64,000 nucleotides of DNA from Trileptium ribeirensis (lineage: Eukaryota; Nematoda; Enoplea; Enoplida; Thoracostomopsidae). Positions 23,009 through 33,950 of this stretch are shown in pieces. How positions within the stretch are numbered: position 1 is the first letter of the stretch; each line of letters starts with the position of its first letter. Below the pieces are notes generated by a model. It saw only the letters and a list, made by a program, of their open reading frames with translations. It was not told the origin of the DNA and did not search any database. Where the stretch lies: the NCBI GenBank assembly GCA_030248225.1, contig JASANE010005091.1:1-64000 (forward strand). The letters are read 5' to 3'. The position numbers and the translations under genes are program-made.

Positions 23009-24149
23009 CAGGGAGTAACCGGAATTCCGGTTCCGGCGAAAATCGTGTTCCGGTGGCGGTTCCGGCAAAGGATAAAAACCATACCGTAACCGGAATTCCG
23101 GTTTAAAAATTTTGTTTGAAATTTTCCACGTTTTTTGCTTCATCCTGTAATCTAAACATATGTATATAATATATATTATACAATGATCAAGCTCCAATAC
23201 AACCAAGCAAAATAAAAGATTAACTAACCAATTTGCCGTGTGAAACGTAAGTAGGGCACATAATTTGAGTAGGAATTTTTCATAATAACCTGCAAGAGTT
23301 TGTTAAATCAAAGCCAGGTCGATGCTTGTAGCAACTATTTTACACATCCAGAAGTCCGTGGGATACGTTTGAATTAAACCGGTCCAACTACAGAGTGTGG
23401 CTAACGTAGAAGTACTTAATGTATATATGCTTGGCTAACATAAATTGCGTCAAGCACCCGCCAGTGCGCTTGTAAACTTGGTAAATCAGTCTAAATTGAA
23501 ATAAACTAACGTTATCTGCAACGCACCTGGAAACTGCTTTCTTGGCAATGAACTGTATATATTTATTGAAACTGTGCGAGCAGCATCACAGTGTGTCTCA
23601 TTTATAGCATTCTGATTAGAAAGTTATCATCATTATGATCTAACGGACGGGCACTGTTTGTCCAACGCTAGCCTAAACAGTGTCCCTGACCACTGATCAG
23701 AAAATTACCTTCTATATATTATTTTTTCTTAGAATCATATAAACCAATAATCTTAAGTTTCCTACAGAAGAACATGCAACAAACGTATGTGTAGTAAAGG
23801 GAGGCGACTGGAGACAGAGCGAAAGTGTGTATTCTACGCTCCAAGCTTTGTAAGCACATTCGATTTGACGCAGTATACGCAATGGTGCATAGTGGAAGAT
23901 ATTTTTTGCTCTGAATGTCCAAAAACCGACATATTTGATCGATAAATAAACATTATTAGCTTCCTCAGTCTCTTTAAAGTTTCAGAAAGGCAATAATACC
24001 ATCGCAATACATCAAGTTTAATGTAAAAGTTATTTTTAATGCATTTTAAATCCACTATACCTTCATTTCTTCCATCATCTGTTTTACTATATATATAAAT
24101 TTCGAAGACCAGGTTCCGGATCCGGTTTAAATGATCCGGTTATTCCCTG
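23009..24149 (-). mobile_element. hAT-like non-autonomous element, copy B
   Basis: The same family as copy A in opposite orientation, starting CAGGGAGTAACCGGAATTCC and ending GGTTATTCCCTG. The flanking 8-mers CTACTTAG (23001-23008 and 24150-24157) are identical, a perfect 8-bp target duplication. Only 144 bases separate it from copy A. The frames within recur in other copies because the copies are similar, not because they code. Confidence 0.9.
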
Positions 24150-24474
24150 CTACTTAGTTAATAGTTATTAATCTTATTAATCTTATTAAGACTCTTATTA
24201 ATCCGTGTTTAAGCGGCGGCGTTTTTAATATTGTAACCGAGCAGCTGATTGACGTTGGAATTGAGATCTATGTGGTTTTATGCTTTGGGAGTAAGATTTA
24301 GCTTACTCATGGTAGGCTTATGAGCCAGTATAATGCACAAAAATGCGTACTGAATCGCACCAGGGTTATGTTATTTTTAATGGTCTGGGCTGAATAACAG
24401 AGTTGGTTCTAAAGCTACACATATAGGTACTTAGCAAAACCTAATAATTTAATTTAGTAATATTAATTCCCAAT

Positions 24475-26054
24475 TTGTTAAAATCCCGACGTTTTGCTAA
24501 ATATCGCTACAGCCAGCTGAGCGCTGATCATGCCTTATATCAACGAGCTGCAAACGAATATTCCAATGAGTTGCGTCTCGCTCGATGCCGGTATGAGCTA
24601 AAGCTAGCCAATAGCATGAAAAATCAGCGTGGTGCGAAGGCGTTCTTCAGTTACGCGAAAAAATTTGTTCGACCAACACACACTGTCTCAAGAATACGCG
24701 ACGTAGATGGATCCTTGTTAACAGAACCAATATGCATTGCAAACCGTATCAATAACCATTATGCCACAGTATATACGGACGAACCTACACAGACTATACC
24801 GCACCCGCATAATTGGCAAGAATCATCAATAACTGATGTTAACTTCGATCTCAATGACGTCAAACTTCAGCTCCGAAGCATCGATCCCTGGAATTCTCGA
24901 GGACCCGATGGCGTCAATGGTCAACAATAATTCAGCTGGTCGACTACTTCAACTAACCTACTGATCATGTAATTAATAAACAATGTGTTGATGCTGTTTT
25001 ACTCGACCTTCACAAAGTTTTTCATGTTGTTCCCCATCAACGACTGATTGCCATACTTGTTGCTCATGGGCTTGGTGGCGCCTGTCTCCTCTATATCAAA
25101 TCATTTCTCGAGGGTCGTAGTTCGATTGAAAACTGTCTATCCAGAAGCACAGCAGTTGAAAGTCGGGTCCCACAAGGGTTAGTTCTGATCACGAGCATTT
25201 TTAACTACTACATTAAAGATCTTGGTGGCAATATTGGCAGCCATTTGTGGGAATGCGTAGATGATGCTTGCATAATGAAGGCTATAAATCCCGCAACGTA
25301 TAATGACATTGCTATGCGGCAAACGCTCTTAGTTTTGCTAGTGAATGGACTGACAATTGGTTGAGGTTGTGCGGCGTTAATAAATGTACAGTAATTCACT
25401 ATGGGCATAATAATCTTAAAATACAATGTGTAGTTTTAGGGATGCTATCAAAAATTCGACATGTGAGAAGTACTTGGTATTTCTAATAACAAAATCAAAC
25501 CATCAAATCACTGTCAAAAACTCGCGACAGAATGTCACACAATACTAAGCATTAGTTAGAACATTTGGTTTCCTTTCCAAACAACCCTTCTTAATAATGT
25601 GTAGGGCGTTAGTATGGTCAGAGCGTGGTATGCATGTCAAGCTTTGCGGTCCAGTTTACGACGAGATATTGATCTAATTGAAGGAGTCCAGCAAAGGGCA
25701 ACAAGGGTGGTGTCTGGGGCACTCGATATGACTTATGATGAACGAGTGCGGTATTTACAGCTACAAACGTTGGAGACCCGTTCATATCGGGCTGACCTCA
25801 TTTTAACATATCTTCTGCTACATAATCTGATTGACTATGATTGGACTAACCTATTTCAAATTGCACTAGACGGTGGTGCCAGAGGTCATCATTTTAAACT
25901 GCTCACGCTATCAGCTTAGCTTAACTTCTGACTACACAGCTATGTGGTACGGGTTATTCGTCTGCGGGACGACCTCCCAACCCAAGCTGCCGCTCTGAAC
26001 GTCTACACCTTCAAACGACGACTCCATGTCTCGGGCTCATTGGCTAAGTTATGA
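24475..26054 (+). pseudogene. 5'-truncated LINE (CR1-like) ORF2 fragment
   Basis: The first frame (24475-24930) matches the linker between endonuclease and reverse transcriptase of CR1-type LINEs, ending near SIDPWNSRGPDGVN, the start of the fingers. The next frames hold AVLLDLHKVFHVVPHQRL (first catalytic Asp region), SRVPQGLVL and CVDDACI in place of the usual YADD box. The C-terminal part (25614-25919) shows IEGVQQRATRVV and YDERVRYLQLQTLETR. The last piece, DDLPTQAAALNVYTFKRRL, ends at a TGA at 26052-26054. About a hundred residues of the fingers are missing between the first two frames, and several stops and shifts are present. Dead copy. Confidence 0.8.
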
Positions 26055-26640
26055 TCTGTTCATATCCTGACGGTGCTTCCTCAATCTCCCGCCCAAATTC
26101 GAGATGTCAGTCTCCTCCTTCCGGAGACAAAATTCCAGGCGCCAAAGATCAATCTAACAAAGTCGTGCGGATCCGCCAAGGACCCTTGCGGCGTTTGTGT
26201 GCACTATAACCAAAAAGTTCCTTCAATAATTTGGTGACCATGTTCATTTTCACTAACAGTATGGATCCAGTTTATCCTGTATGAACAGCTGAGGCTGGGC
26301 ATTAATTTTGCTTAAAAAGTTCTATACCTTAGTCCGGTGTACCTCTTCGTGATTTAATTACAGTCTGTCTAGCATACTATAGCACTGTTTGAATTATTAA
26401 CTTAACTTAAATTGTAGACATTACAACTAGACATATTAGGAATTCGGCATGAAAATTATATTTTTAGATATATAAGCATATGAGCTACTTTCAGATTTTG
26501 GGGTCGGGCCGGGCCTAGTCAGTTTTCCGGCAGCCGGGTGTATGCTTTCTGCTTGCTCAAGATTTGTGGCGGGGCGACATTGTTAACATTTAGGATTCGA
26601 CCGGGCCGGACCTTAAAATTAGGCCTGCTCTCATTTAAAT
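26055..26640. other. Spacer between LINE and hAT region
   Basis: No gene seen. The stretch 26505-26625 is moderately GC-rich with CCGGGCC words but shows no clear repeat partner in the window. Confidence 0.35.
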
Positions 26641-26664
26641 GGGCCAAATACTGGCATCTCCAAA

Positions 26665-26775
26665 TTGGGGGGGTTGGGGGGGCGGTATTTTCAGCTGCCC
26701 CCCGGCATAATTCAGCTGCCCCCCGGTAAAAATTTCCCACACCCCCCGGCAGAATCTCCTGTCACCCCCCGGCTG
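26665..26775. repeat. CCCCCCGGC subterminal repeats (left)
   Basis: A G-run block (about 26667-26682) is followed by four copies of C5-C6 then GG, at about 26697, 26724, 26742 and 26765, each followed by A- or T-rich spacer. The right end of the element (31276-31298) has two more. Confidence 0.6.
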
Positions 26776-26975
26776 AAAAATATTAAATCTTCCTACCACA
26801 ATTTTTTTCGTGAACACGACTTTGTTGCGGCGGTGCTTTGCACTGTTGTTGGTAGTCGTGTTCGTTTGACCAGACAACTGAGCCTCTTCAGCAAGCCGAC
26901 CACAGGCAACGAGACAGATGCGTAATGGTTATGTGGCGTTTGTGTAGAAACAGCATCAATATGTAGAAAAAAAAT

Positions 26976-27090
26976 TACATGTAGTTGTGTGTAGTTGTAT
27001 GTTGTTTTGTGTGTATTTGTGTTATGTATGTGTGTGTTTATTTGTGTGGTATATATATACTTGTGAATGAGTGTGTATGGCTGTTTCGAG
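26976..27090. repeat. GT-rich microsatellite
   Basis: An imperfect TG/TTG-rich run lies directly downstream of the minus-strand transposase. Within it TTTATT at 27037-27042 reads as AATAAA on the minus strand, about 65 bases past the end of the acidic tail, a plausible polyadenylation signal for the transposase. Confidence 0.5.
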
Positions 27091-27104
27091 TTTTACGCCA
27101 TACA

Positions 27105-29406
27105 CTATGGCCCAGGCGCGTCATGTTGCGCCTCCTCCATGCCGCCGACGCTGTCACCATGTATGTTTTCATGGTTGCTGTCACTGTCGCCAGTATCTTC
27201 GCTTTGTTCATCGTCGCCTTCATCTATGTCACTATCATGAACAGAGCCAAAATTTTTTCCTTCATCCAATATGACTAATTCTTCTTGACTCAGACGAGTA
27301 GCGTCTTCTTCGTCAAAATCATTGTTTGTTGTAAGTTGTGCATCTTGTCGATATTCGCCGCTAAAATTTTTGCTTTCTGCCTTCTGATTTCTGTTCCATC
27401 GAACGAAGCACCGGTTTTTCAGTAAGCTCCCGGGCACCAGTTATAATAGCTATCCGTTGTGTGTTGCAAACTGTTTCCCATATAGTCACAGCGAGGTCCG
27501 TATGGAATGTTTCGAATGGTGCGCTTTCGAGGCATAGCGTAATGTAGGCATTGATTGTATCGTCTTTTTGTCGCATACATAGTGTATTATCGAATAAACT
27601 TTACTGCTGAGAAAACACATTCTACGCTGGAAATGAAATGGAAGATCTAGATCACCCTTAATGATCTTACGCAGCACAGGTTTACCGACCACACAAGGAG
27701 ACCTGCTCTTAAGCAATCTCAGCAGAAGTGTTCGAGTCGTCCACTTACAAGTAGTCATCCTCAAAAGCGAGAACATAGTGTATTTGAGCTGTTCAATATC
27801 GTCGCGAAGCTTGTCCTGTGTGCATAAGGAGCCCGAGACAAAGATTCGACCGCGCGCCTCCGGCCACTGAGCTGTAAATTCGAACGGTTTGCAGTAAACA
27901 TCGACTAGGTTTTGTTCAGCTTCTATACCATAATCTAATAACTGATCTCGCTCGAACACAGTAGCAGCCATATTTTCGACGGATAGAAGTTCAAAGCCTT
28001 TTAACTTGGCACTGTTTTCTGACACAAGATATGTCGAAAACTGATCAATGAACGACTGAACTAGAGCGTTTTTATGCAAATCAACTTCTTGGAGCACAGT
28101 GTCAATGTCTTCTGTGTCCAAAAAAATTCGCGATACTTATCATCTCGCAAATCTTGTTTCGCCTGAGCGTACGAAGGCCCGTCGGATACCAGCAAACGCT
28201 TCAATCTGGATACAGCTGACGATACGTCGTTTTCATGCTCAACAAGTTCGATGGATGTCATCTCTGTTTTGCGAATTAATTTCACTACTATGGACAGAAT
28301 ATCACGCTTTAGCCCTACGAAAATTATTCGCTGCGGTGTGATAATGATTTTCGATAACTTGTGCGAAATGAATCGACCGCTATTTGCATCGGTTGATATT
28401 TCATGAATTTCACGGAGCGTACGTGCAGTTGCCGTATGAAGATTGGCTTCTTTAACTAAAACGTCTCTTTCACTCTCCCATTTATACATGGCAACATCAG
28501 AGAAGGACTTCTCGGCACCGGGCTTGAGGTTATATTCTAATACCTGGCTATTTTTGAACACCCGGTCAATTTCAGCGGACAAAGTTAGCAGACGTTGTAG
28601 TTGTCTCGTGGCTTCATAGTGCGCTTTGGCAAAATCAGTTATCTGTGAGGCATGTTTAGAGGCCAGCTGGACACGATGAGCTCCGCACCACCATGACGTG
28701 ATACGAGGATTATGCTCGAGAATTCGACAATTGACACTCCTGTATCGCGAACGAGCACCTCCCCCGCCGTCAGAGCCATAAGATGAGCAGTTTTGCAAAG
28801 ACAGCATTTTAGGGCCATTTGTTCCGAATAAAAACGGGCAGACTAACGATAAGTCATTCAATAAATTGTTGAACCATGCGATTGCGTTTTCGATAGCTTC
28901 CATGACTGCTAGGCCTGTTTTCGAGCTGACTCGACAAATTTTGAGCAAACGCTCTGCAACCTCACCGCCACCTCTGCCAGAGGCGTAACGAACACAAATA
29001 GCTATCCATTCTCTCGTAGACGAAGTCGACGCTAAATCAATCATTATCCCAAACGTGATAGGTTCGTTTTCCTCACACAATGAATCCATATCCATGTACA
29101 GCGCATACATCGTAGCAAGGTGTAAAGCGTCAGTTAGTTCACAGACAGCGCGCTGTGACGTATAGCGGCCCTGGGAATTGATGCATCGAATCAACGCCTA
29201 TCTTCGCCAGGAAGGTAACTTCACGTTTGAACCGTTTTGGCGGTGCGCATTGTTGCTGGATCATTTTCAGTGTTAGCTGAATTAAAATTTTCATGGCTTC
29301 GGCGATTTCTACCCGCCGCCGACGTCGAGGCAACGTTGACTTGAGTCGCGACATCCCATCCAGATAGACCATTTTCCCGCCTGACAGTAGAATCTGCCCA
29401 CTTCAT
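27105..29406 (-). pseudogene. hAT-family transposase, frame-broken
   Basis: The main frame (29194-28061) has FGIMIDLASTSSTREWIAIC near residue 55, corresponding to the first catalytic Asp block of hAT/ZMYM-like transposases, then SSYGSDGG near residue 139 and HNPRITSWWCGAHRVQLA near residue 170, the usual GSDGA and C-x2-HR boxes. It passes into the 28121-27486 frame at a run of seven A (28120-28126): REFF is followed by DTEDIDTVLQEVDLHKN. A further break and stop near 27580-27605 leave VFSQQ and SLFDNTLCMRQKDDTINAYI, the C-terminal dimerisation region, then a shift into an acidic tail (27437-27105, DSDIDEGDDEQSEDTGDSDS). Upstream, 29406-29195 adds a possible N-terminal part. The domain order is complete and the frame is broken at least three times. 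Confidence 0.75.
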
Positions 29407-30479
29407 TTCAGGTGCGTAGTTTGCAGTGGACTGTTCATTAATTTCTTATGTAATTTTTTTCTGGCTTTGCTGTGGCGCCCTTGTAATTACTGAGTTTTGG
29501 AAAAGCTTTATTCTTGACTAATTATCGCCGAATTCGTGTTGGAATAGTCTCTTACCTGCCGCGGGCAAAATTGGTAAACTCAACGTTAACGAACACTGGC
29601 GTGTGACCGAATAAAACGCGCATTACAGTCAGCCACTGACAAGGTCGCAGCTTTTTCTGGCATACCTTGCAGACAATGCCTATAATATCGTTATTCCGTT
29701 TAACGTATTGGACCCACGGGTGTCCACTTGCCCTACCGTCTGTCCCCGATTGTGTTCTTTTTCGCGTTTCCTGGTCGAGGCACGATGGTCGGCTTGCTGT
29801 GGAGGCTCAGTCATGTCAGCGATTTCCTCGAGTGACAAGATGATGTACAAGTCTTAATGAAGGGTTTCTTAAAGGAAATGTGTGGGACATAATTTGAGAA
29901 AAAAAAAAAAAAAAAAAAAAAGTTTTGACTCTCTAACATAGCACAATATACATTTGACTTAATACCAAAAAATTAAAGTGGCATAAATGTTTATTTCATT
30001 GCATAAAAATTTCATTCTCAACAAAATAGAGCATGACTAACGGTTTTAAAAACGGCTAACATCTTAAAGGTATCAAACGAACCGCTAACAGAACTGAATG
30101 ACTGCTCTGCCGACCCAGCTTCTGGCTGCATGCTGCTCGCATTGCTGACCGGTTGCTACGGCGATGCTGCACTGCTTGGTGTTAAACAGGATTGTGGTGT
30201 ACTAGAACGGTCCAAGCACTGGTGTATTCGTCTCAACAATGAGTGGCTGACGAACACGAGCTTCTAAAATGAATGAATATGCGCTAAGTATTTTAAACAG
30301 CAAAGCGTTAGAACAGATTTACTTACACAACAGATAGACAAACATTATGCACAAAATATATACGTTGGTTGCAGTCAAACTATTTGGCTTTCGGTATTCC
30401 GCTGTGTGAACAGTATTCTGTATCGGATTACTTGCTCGAACCTCATGGAACATAAAAGTGGCATATTTAAGGCTGAAAC
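29400..30479. other. Intron-like or non-coding part of the hAT region
   Basis: No good frame. It contains a pure A run of about 23 at 29900-29922. It probably separates an upstream coding exon (30480-30897) from the main transposase frame. Confidence 0.35.
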
Positions 30480-30897
30480 ACTAACCAGTATCTCCACTGG
30501 CAATTGGAACGCCGCCTGCCTTTGACGGTTGTTGCAGACGTCGGAAACATGATTCTAGACGCGACTGGACTAAGGGTTGTACCATTTGAACACGGTGCTC
30601 CGGCGTTTCAAGAACATCAACGTCAATATTTTGCGATTCACCGAAATCACCTTCTATCAGTCGGTACGCTTCTTCGCAATGCTCGCACTATCCAGAACCA
30701 CACTTTTAGGACCACCGACATTATGAAATTTTGCATCCATATGATCTGAAGGTGGCGTCCGTGGTGTCGATGAAGCTAAAGGCCCAGGCGCGCGAATCAA
30801 TGCAGGCATCGGCGGAACTCCTGTCTGCCCAGTCAAAAATGAAACCCGACTTTTCTTAATAGCTGGCGTCAAAGTATTATTTTCTGAATTGTTACTC
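30480..30897 (-). pseudogene. Possible first coding exon of the hAT gene
   Basis: A minus-strand frame starts MSNNSENNTLTPAIKKSR (ATG near 30897) and is rich in Pro and Ser. After a one-base shift near 30660 it continues as LIEGDFGESQNIDVDVLETP and on to GGVPIASGDTG, followed by a GTTAGTG that fits a splice donor. It lies in the same direction as the transposase and inside the inverted ends. No known domain is visible. It could also be an unrelated fragment. Confidence 0.35.
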
Positions 30898-31261
30898 ATT
30901 ACTTTACGAACACTACTACTACTTAGCCAATCTATTACTCTAAAAAACCTAAAATTAAAGAGCATCATAACGAGCCTGACAGTGCGTAGTTACGATGCTC
31001 ACCTGACCATACCTGAAAAATATGTATAGCTACACGGTGAACTACACACTGCCATGGCAAAAAGGGGGAGAGATTCGTTTTTAGGGTTAAGCCAATACTG
31101 TAATAGTCATAGTTTTATCCTGTAAAGAGCATTGATAGCATTCTGTTATATAGAGGGCTTCCTAAATATAGCATAGCAAGGTAGTTTAAAAAAAATTGCA
31201 GAAATCACTATTTTGCGCGGCCCCGGCTCCTAACCGGTAACGCTCAGCTGAGCTCTGGGTC

Positions 31262-31326
31262 TTAGAGGCTCGGGGCCCCCCGGCTCAGACCCCCCGGCAA
31301 GAATTTTGGAAGTTTTGAGATGCCAG
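31262..31326. repeat. Right end of the hAT element: C-runs and inverted repeat
   Basis: Two CCCCCCGG words (about 31276-31298) precede GAGATGCCAG (31317-31326), the inverted partner of 26651-26660. Confidence 0.55.
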
Positions 31327-31340
31327 AAATAGGACCCTTC

Positions 31341-32081
31341 TCTTAATCCCGCTATTCTGTAACCCTGACAACGCTACATGGCGAATTGAGCAGGATCGGT
31401 CCAGACTGCCGAAGATTCCTACCAGCCTCTGTGAGCCGGAATTGTGTCACTGCTTGTGTCGTATATAACTGTTTAAACGAAGCTTTTATATTCACGCTTC
31501 TACAAATAGGGGCAAATATTTTGACATTCCCTAGTATATACGCCAGGTATAATTTTGGTAGTTTGGAGAAGCCAGTTATCTTGGGTATTTTTGTTATCTC
31601 GAAATGTCAAAACGTTAGTTCGAAAAATTCGTGGTCCTATCTAAACCTTTGCGGTTTTCATTAGTGATCACTAATAAAAGATATGCAAGGATTGTTTAGG
31701 TGTGTAACTTGTATAATGGCGAAACGATTCATAAAAGAAGATGCGTCCGCAAGAAATGGTATATATTTTCACTTGAAAGAGCATTCAGACATACACATCG
31801 TATACTTCAAAACTTTGAATACTCTATTTTCTTAAAATTTAAATTAAGATTTATAAATATTTATTAAAAACTTCTCAGGCGTTACTTTCATGTCTTCAAA
31901 AGCATTTGTTTCTGGTTATTTGAAATGATCATTTGAAATATAAATATTCATATATAAAAAAGGTAACCTACATTTAATTTTGTCGCGTTGGACATTTGGT
32001 CTTAATAAATTTGTAATTATTTTTCATAGGGCTTAATAATTGCTTTCTTATTGGTGTGTATTATAATACTTTTTTCGCCAG
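31341..32081. other. AT-rich spacer
   Basis: A 92-codon frame at 31386-31664 has no recognisable motif. Otherwise simple AT-rich sequence. Confidence 0.35.
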
Positions 32082-32219
32082 CCATGAGTTCTGTTGCGTC
32101 GAAAAAGTCTGACTATGAAAAGAGACGCGAAGAAAATATTCGTGAACGAATGGAAATGCTACAATCTCTTGACTTAATCAGTGTAGGTGTGTTTCAGAAA
32201 TACTTAAAGCTTGTGAAAG
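32082..32219 (+). CDS. Candidate first coding exon of a host gene
   Basis: A pyrimidine-rich acceptor ACTTTTTTCGCCAG ends at 32081, followed by ATG at 32084 and the charged, helix-forming sequence KKSDYEKRREENIRERMEML, then QSLDL. This YE-x-R-x2-NI-x-R-x-ML-x-SL pattern is a common N-terminal motif of nuclear proteins, for example WDR76/CMR1-like ones. Possible donors are AAAG|GTATAT at 32219/32220 and GTAG|GTGTGT at 32186/32187. Both leave phase 1, which does not join directly to the exon at 38725, so an intermediate exon would be needed. Gene identity is not established. Confidence 0.4.
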
Positions 32220-32639
32220 GTATATATTCAGTTGCCTGTTAATAGTGTATCTACACAATATTGGCCGAAATTCCAACCATAAATATTTTGTTTACCCAAG
32301 CGGTAGCCTTTTGTGTGCATAAGTACGAGCCGCTCATCGAACGAAAATGTGATGTTGCTTTTGTTATATGTATGATGCAGTAGATATGGAAGCATCAAAA
32401 ATAAGTGCAATCGATCGTCGGTTGGACTGTGATCGGAAACGATTTTGCTGCTCCATCCATGTTCAATTCGTTTTATGGTGTTTCGAATAGGGTCTGTTGT
32501 TTTTGAAGAGACGGATCGCTGTGTTGGCCGGTGGTCCTGATAAAACAATGTCGTTAGTTGATGGTGCTTTGGCTCAATTGCAATACCAAAAGATCATAGG
32601 TCTGTGGATTAGCGACATAGTTTTACCGCTAGAGTTGCA

Positions 32640-32760
32640 ACTTTTCAAAATTAATACCAGGACCTTGCAAAATAAAATAACCTGCCCCGGACCCATGATT
32701 TTTGAATGCAAATACTCGGAGCAAGACCCGGAATTTTTTAAAAACATCCGAACACGGACT
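32640..32760. repeat. Dispersed repeat fragment
   Basis: ACCTTGCAAAATAAAATAAC with a following GGACC/CCCGGAATTTTT segment is shared in diverged, direct form with about 34855-34960. Nothing codes. Confidence 0.5.
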
Positions 32761-32766
32761 ACGCAG

Positions 32767-33942
32767 CAGGGAATAACCGGAACCAAAATTTACCGGAACC
32801 GGAACCAGCAACCGGAACCGTCCATTTAAACCGGAACCGGAACCGGAACCTGGTCTTCGAAATTTATATATAGTAAAACAGATGATGGAAGAAATGAAGG
32901 TATAGTGGATTTAAAATGCATTAAAAATAACTTTTACATTAAACTTAATGTTTTGCGATGGTATTATTGCCTTTCTGAAAATTTAAAGAGACTGAGGAAG
33001 CTAATAATGTTTATTTATCGATCAAATATGTCGATTTTTGGACACCCAGAGCAAAAAAATGCCTTCCACTATACACCATTGCATATACTGCGTCAAATCG
33101 AATATGCTTACAAAGCTTGGAGCGTAGAATACACACTTTCGCTCTGTCTCCAGTCGCTTCCCTTTACTACACATACGTTTGTTGCATGTTCTTCTGTAGG
33201 AAACTTAAAATTATTGGTTTATATGATTCTAAGAGAAAATAATAGATAGAAGGTAATTTTGTGATCAGTGGTCAGAGACACTGTTTAGGCTAGCGATGGA
33301 GAAACAGTGCCCGTCAGTTAGATCATAATGATGATAACTTTCTAATCAGAATGCTATAAATGAGACACACTGTGATGCTGCTCGCACAGTTTCAATAAAT
33401 ACAGTTCATTGCCAAGAAAGCAGTTTCTAGCTGCATTGCAGATAACGTTAGTTTACTTCAATTTAGACTGATTTACCAAGTTTACAAGCGCACTGGCTGG
33501 AGCTTGAGGCAATTTATGTTAGCCAAGCATACCCTAAGTACTGCGTAAGCCATACTCTGTTACCGAGTTGGACCGGTTTAATTCAAACGTATCCCACAGA
33601 CTTCTGGATGTGTAAAATAGCTGCTACAAGCATCGACCTGGCTTTCATTTAACAAACTCCTGCAGGTTATTATGAAAAATTCCTGCTCAAATTATGTGCC
33701 CTACTTACGTTTTACACGGCAAATTGGTTAGTTAATCTTTTCTTTTGCTTGGTTGTATTGGAGCTTGATCATTGTATAATATATATTACATATGTTTGGA
33801 TTACAGGATAAATCAAAAAACGTGGAAAATTTCAAACAAAATTTTTAAACCGGAATTCCGGTTCCGGTATGGTTTTTGCCCTTTGCCGGAACCGCAACCG
33901 GAACACGATTTTCGCCGGAACCGGAATTCCGGTTACACCCTG
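32767..33942 (+). mobile_element. hAT-like non-autonomous element, copy C
   Basis: Intact 1,176-bp copy with ends CAGGGAATAACCGGAACC and GGAATTCCGGTTACACCCTG. Flanks CTACGCAG (32759-32766) and CTACTCAG (33943-33950) match at 7 of 8 positions. The left end has about eight AACCGG words in roughly 80 bases; the right end has the palindrome CCGGAATTCCGG twice. It is the best reference copy for this family here. The internal frame of 114 codons is not shared intact by other copies and is not accepted as a protein. Confidence 0.9.
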
Positions 33943-33950
33943 CTACTCAG

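Larger units (their letters stand above)
26640..31340 (-). mobile_element. Probable hAT-type DNA transposon (about 4.7 kb)
   Basis: A perfect 10-bp inverted pair CTGGCATCTC (26651-26660) and GAGATGCCAG (31317-31326), with partial matching on both sides, brackets the transposase on the minus strand. CCCCCCGG words cluster just inside both ends: four at about 26697-26775, two at about 31276-31298. Such subterminal repeats are typical transposase-binding sites. The exact ends and an 8-bp duplication could not be fixed; CAGGGTTACAG, read inverted near 31352-31363, might be the true right terminus. Confidence 0.45.

Noticed and set aside
24475..26054. Intact LINE
   Set aside because: The fingers of the reverse transcriptase are missing, the YADD box is changed and several stops and shifts are present.
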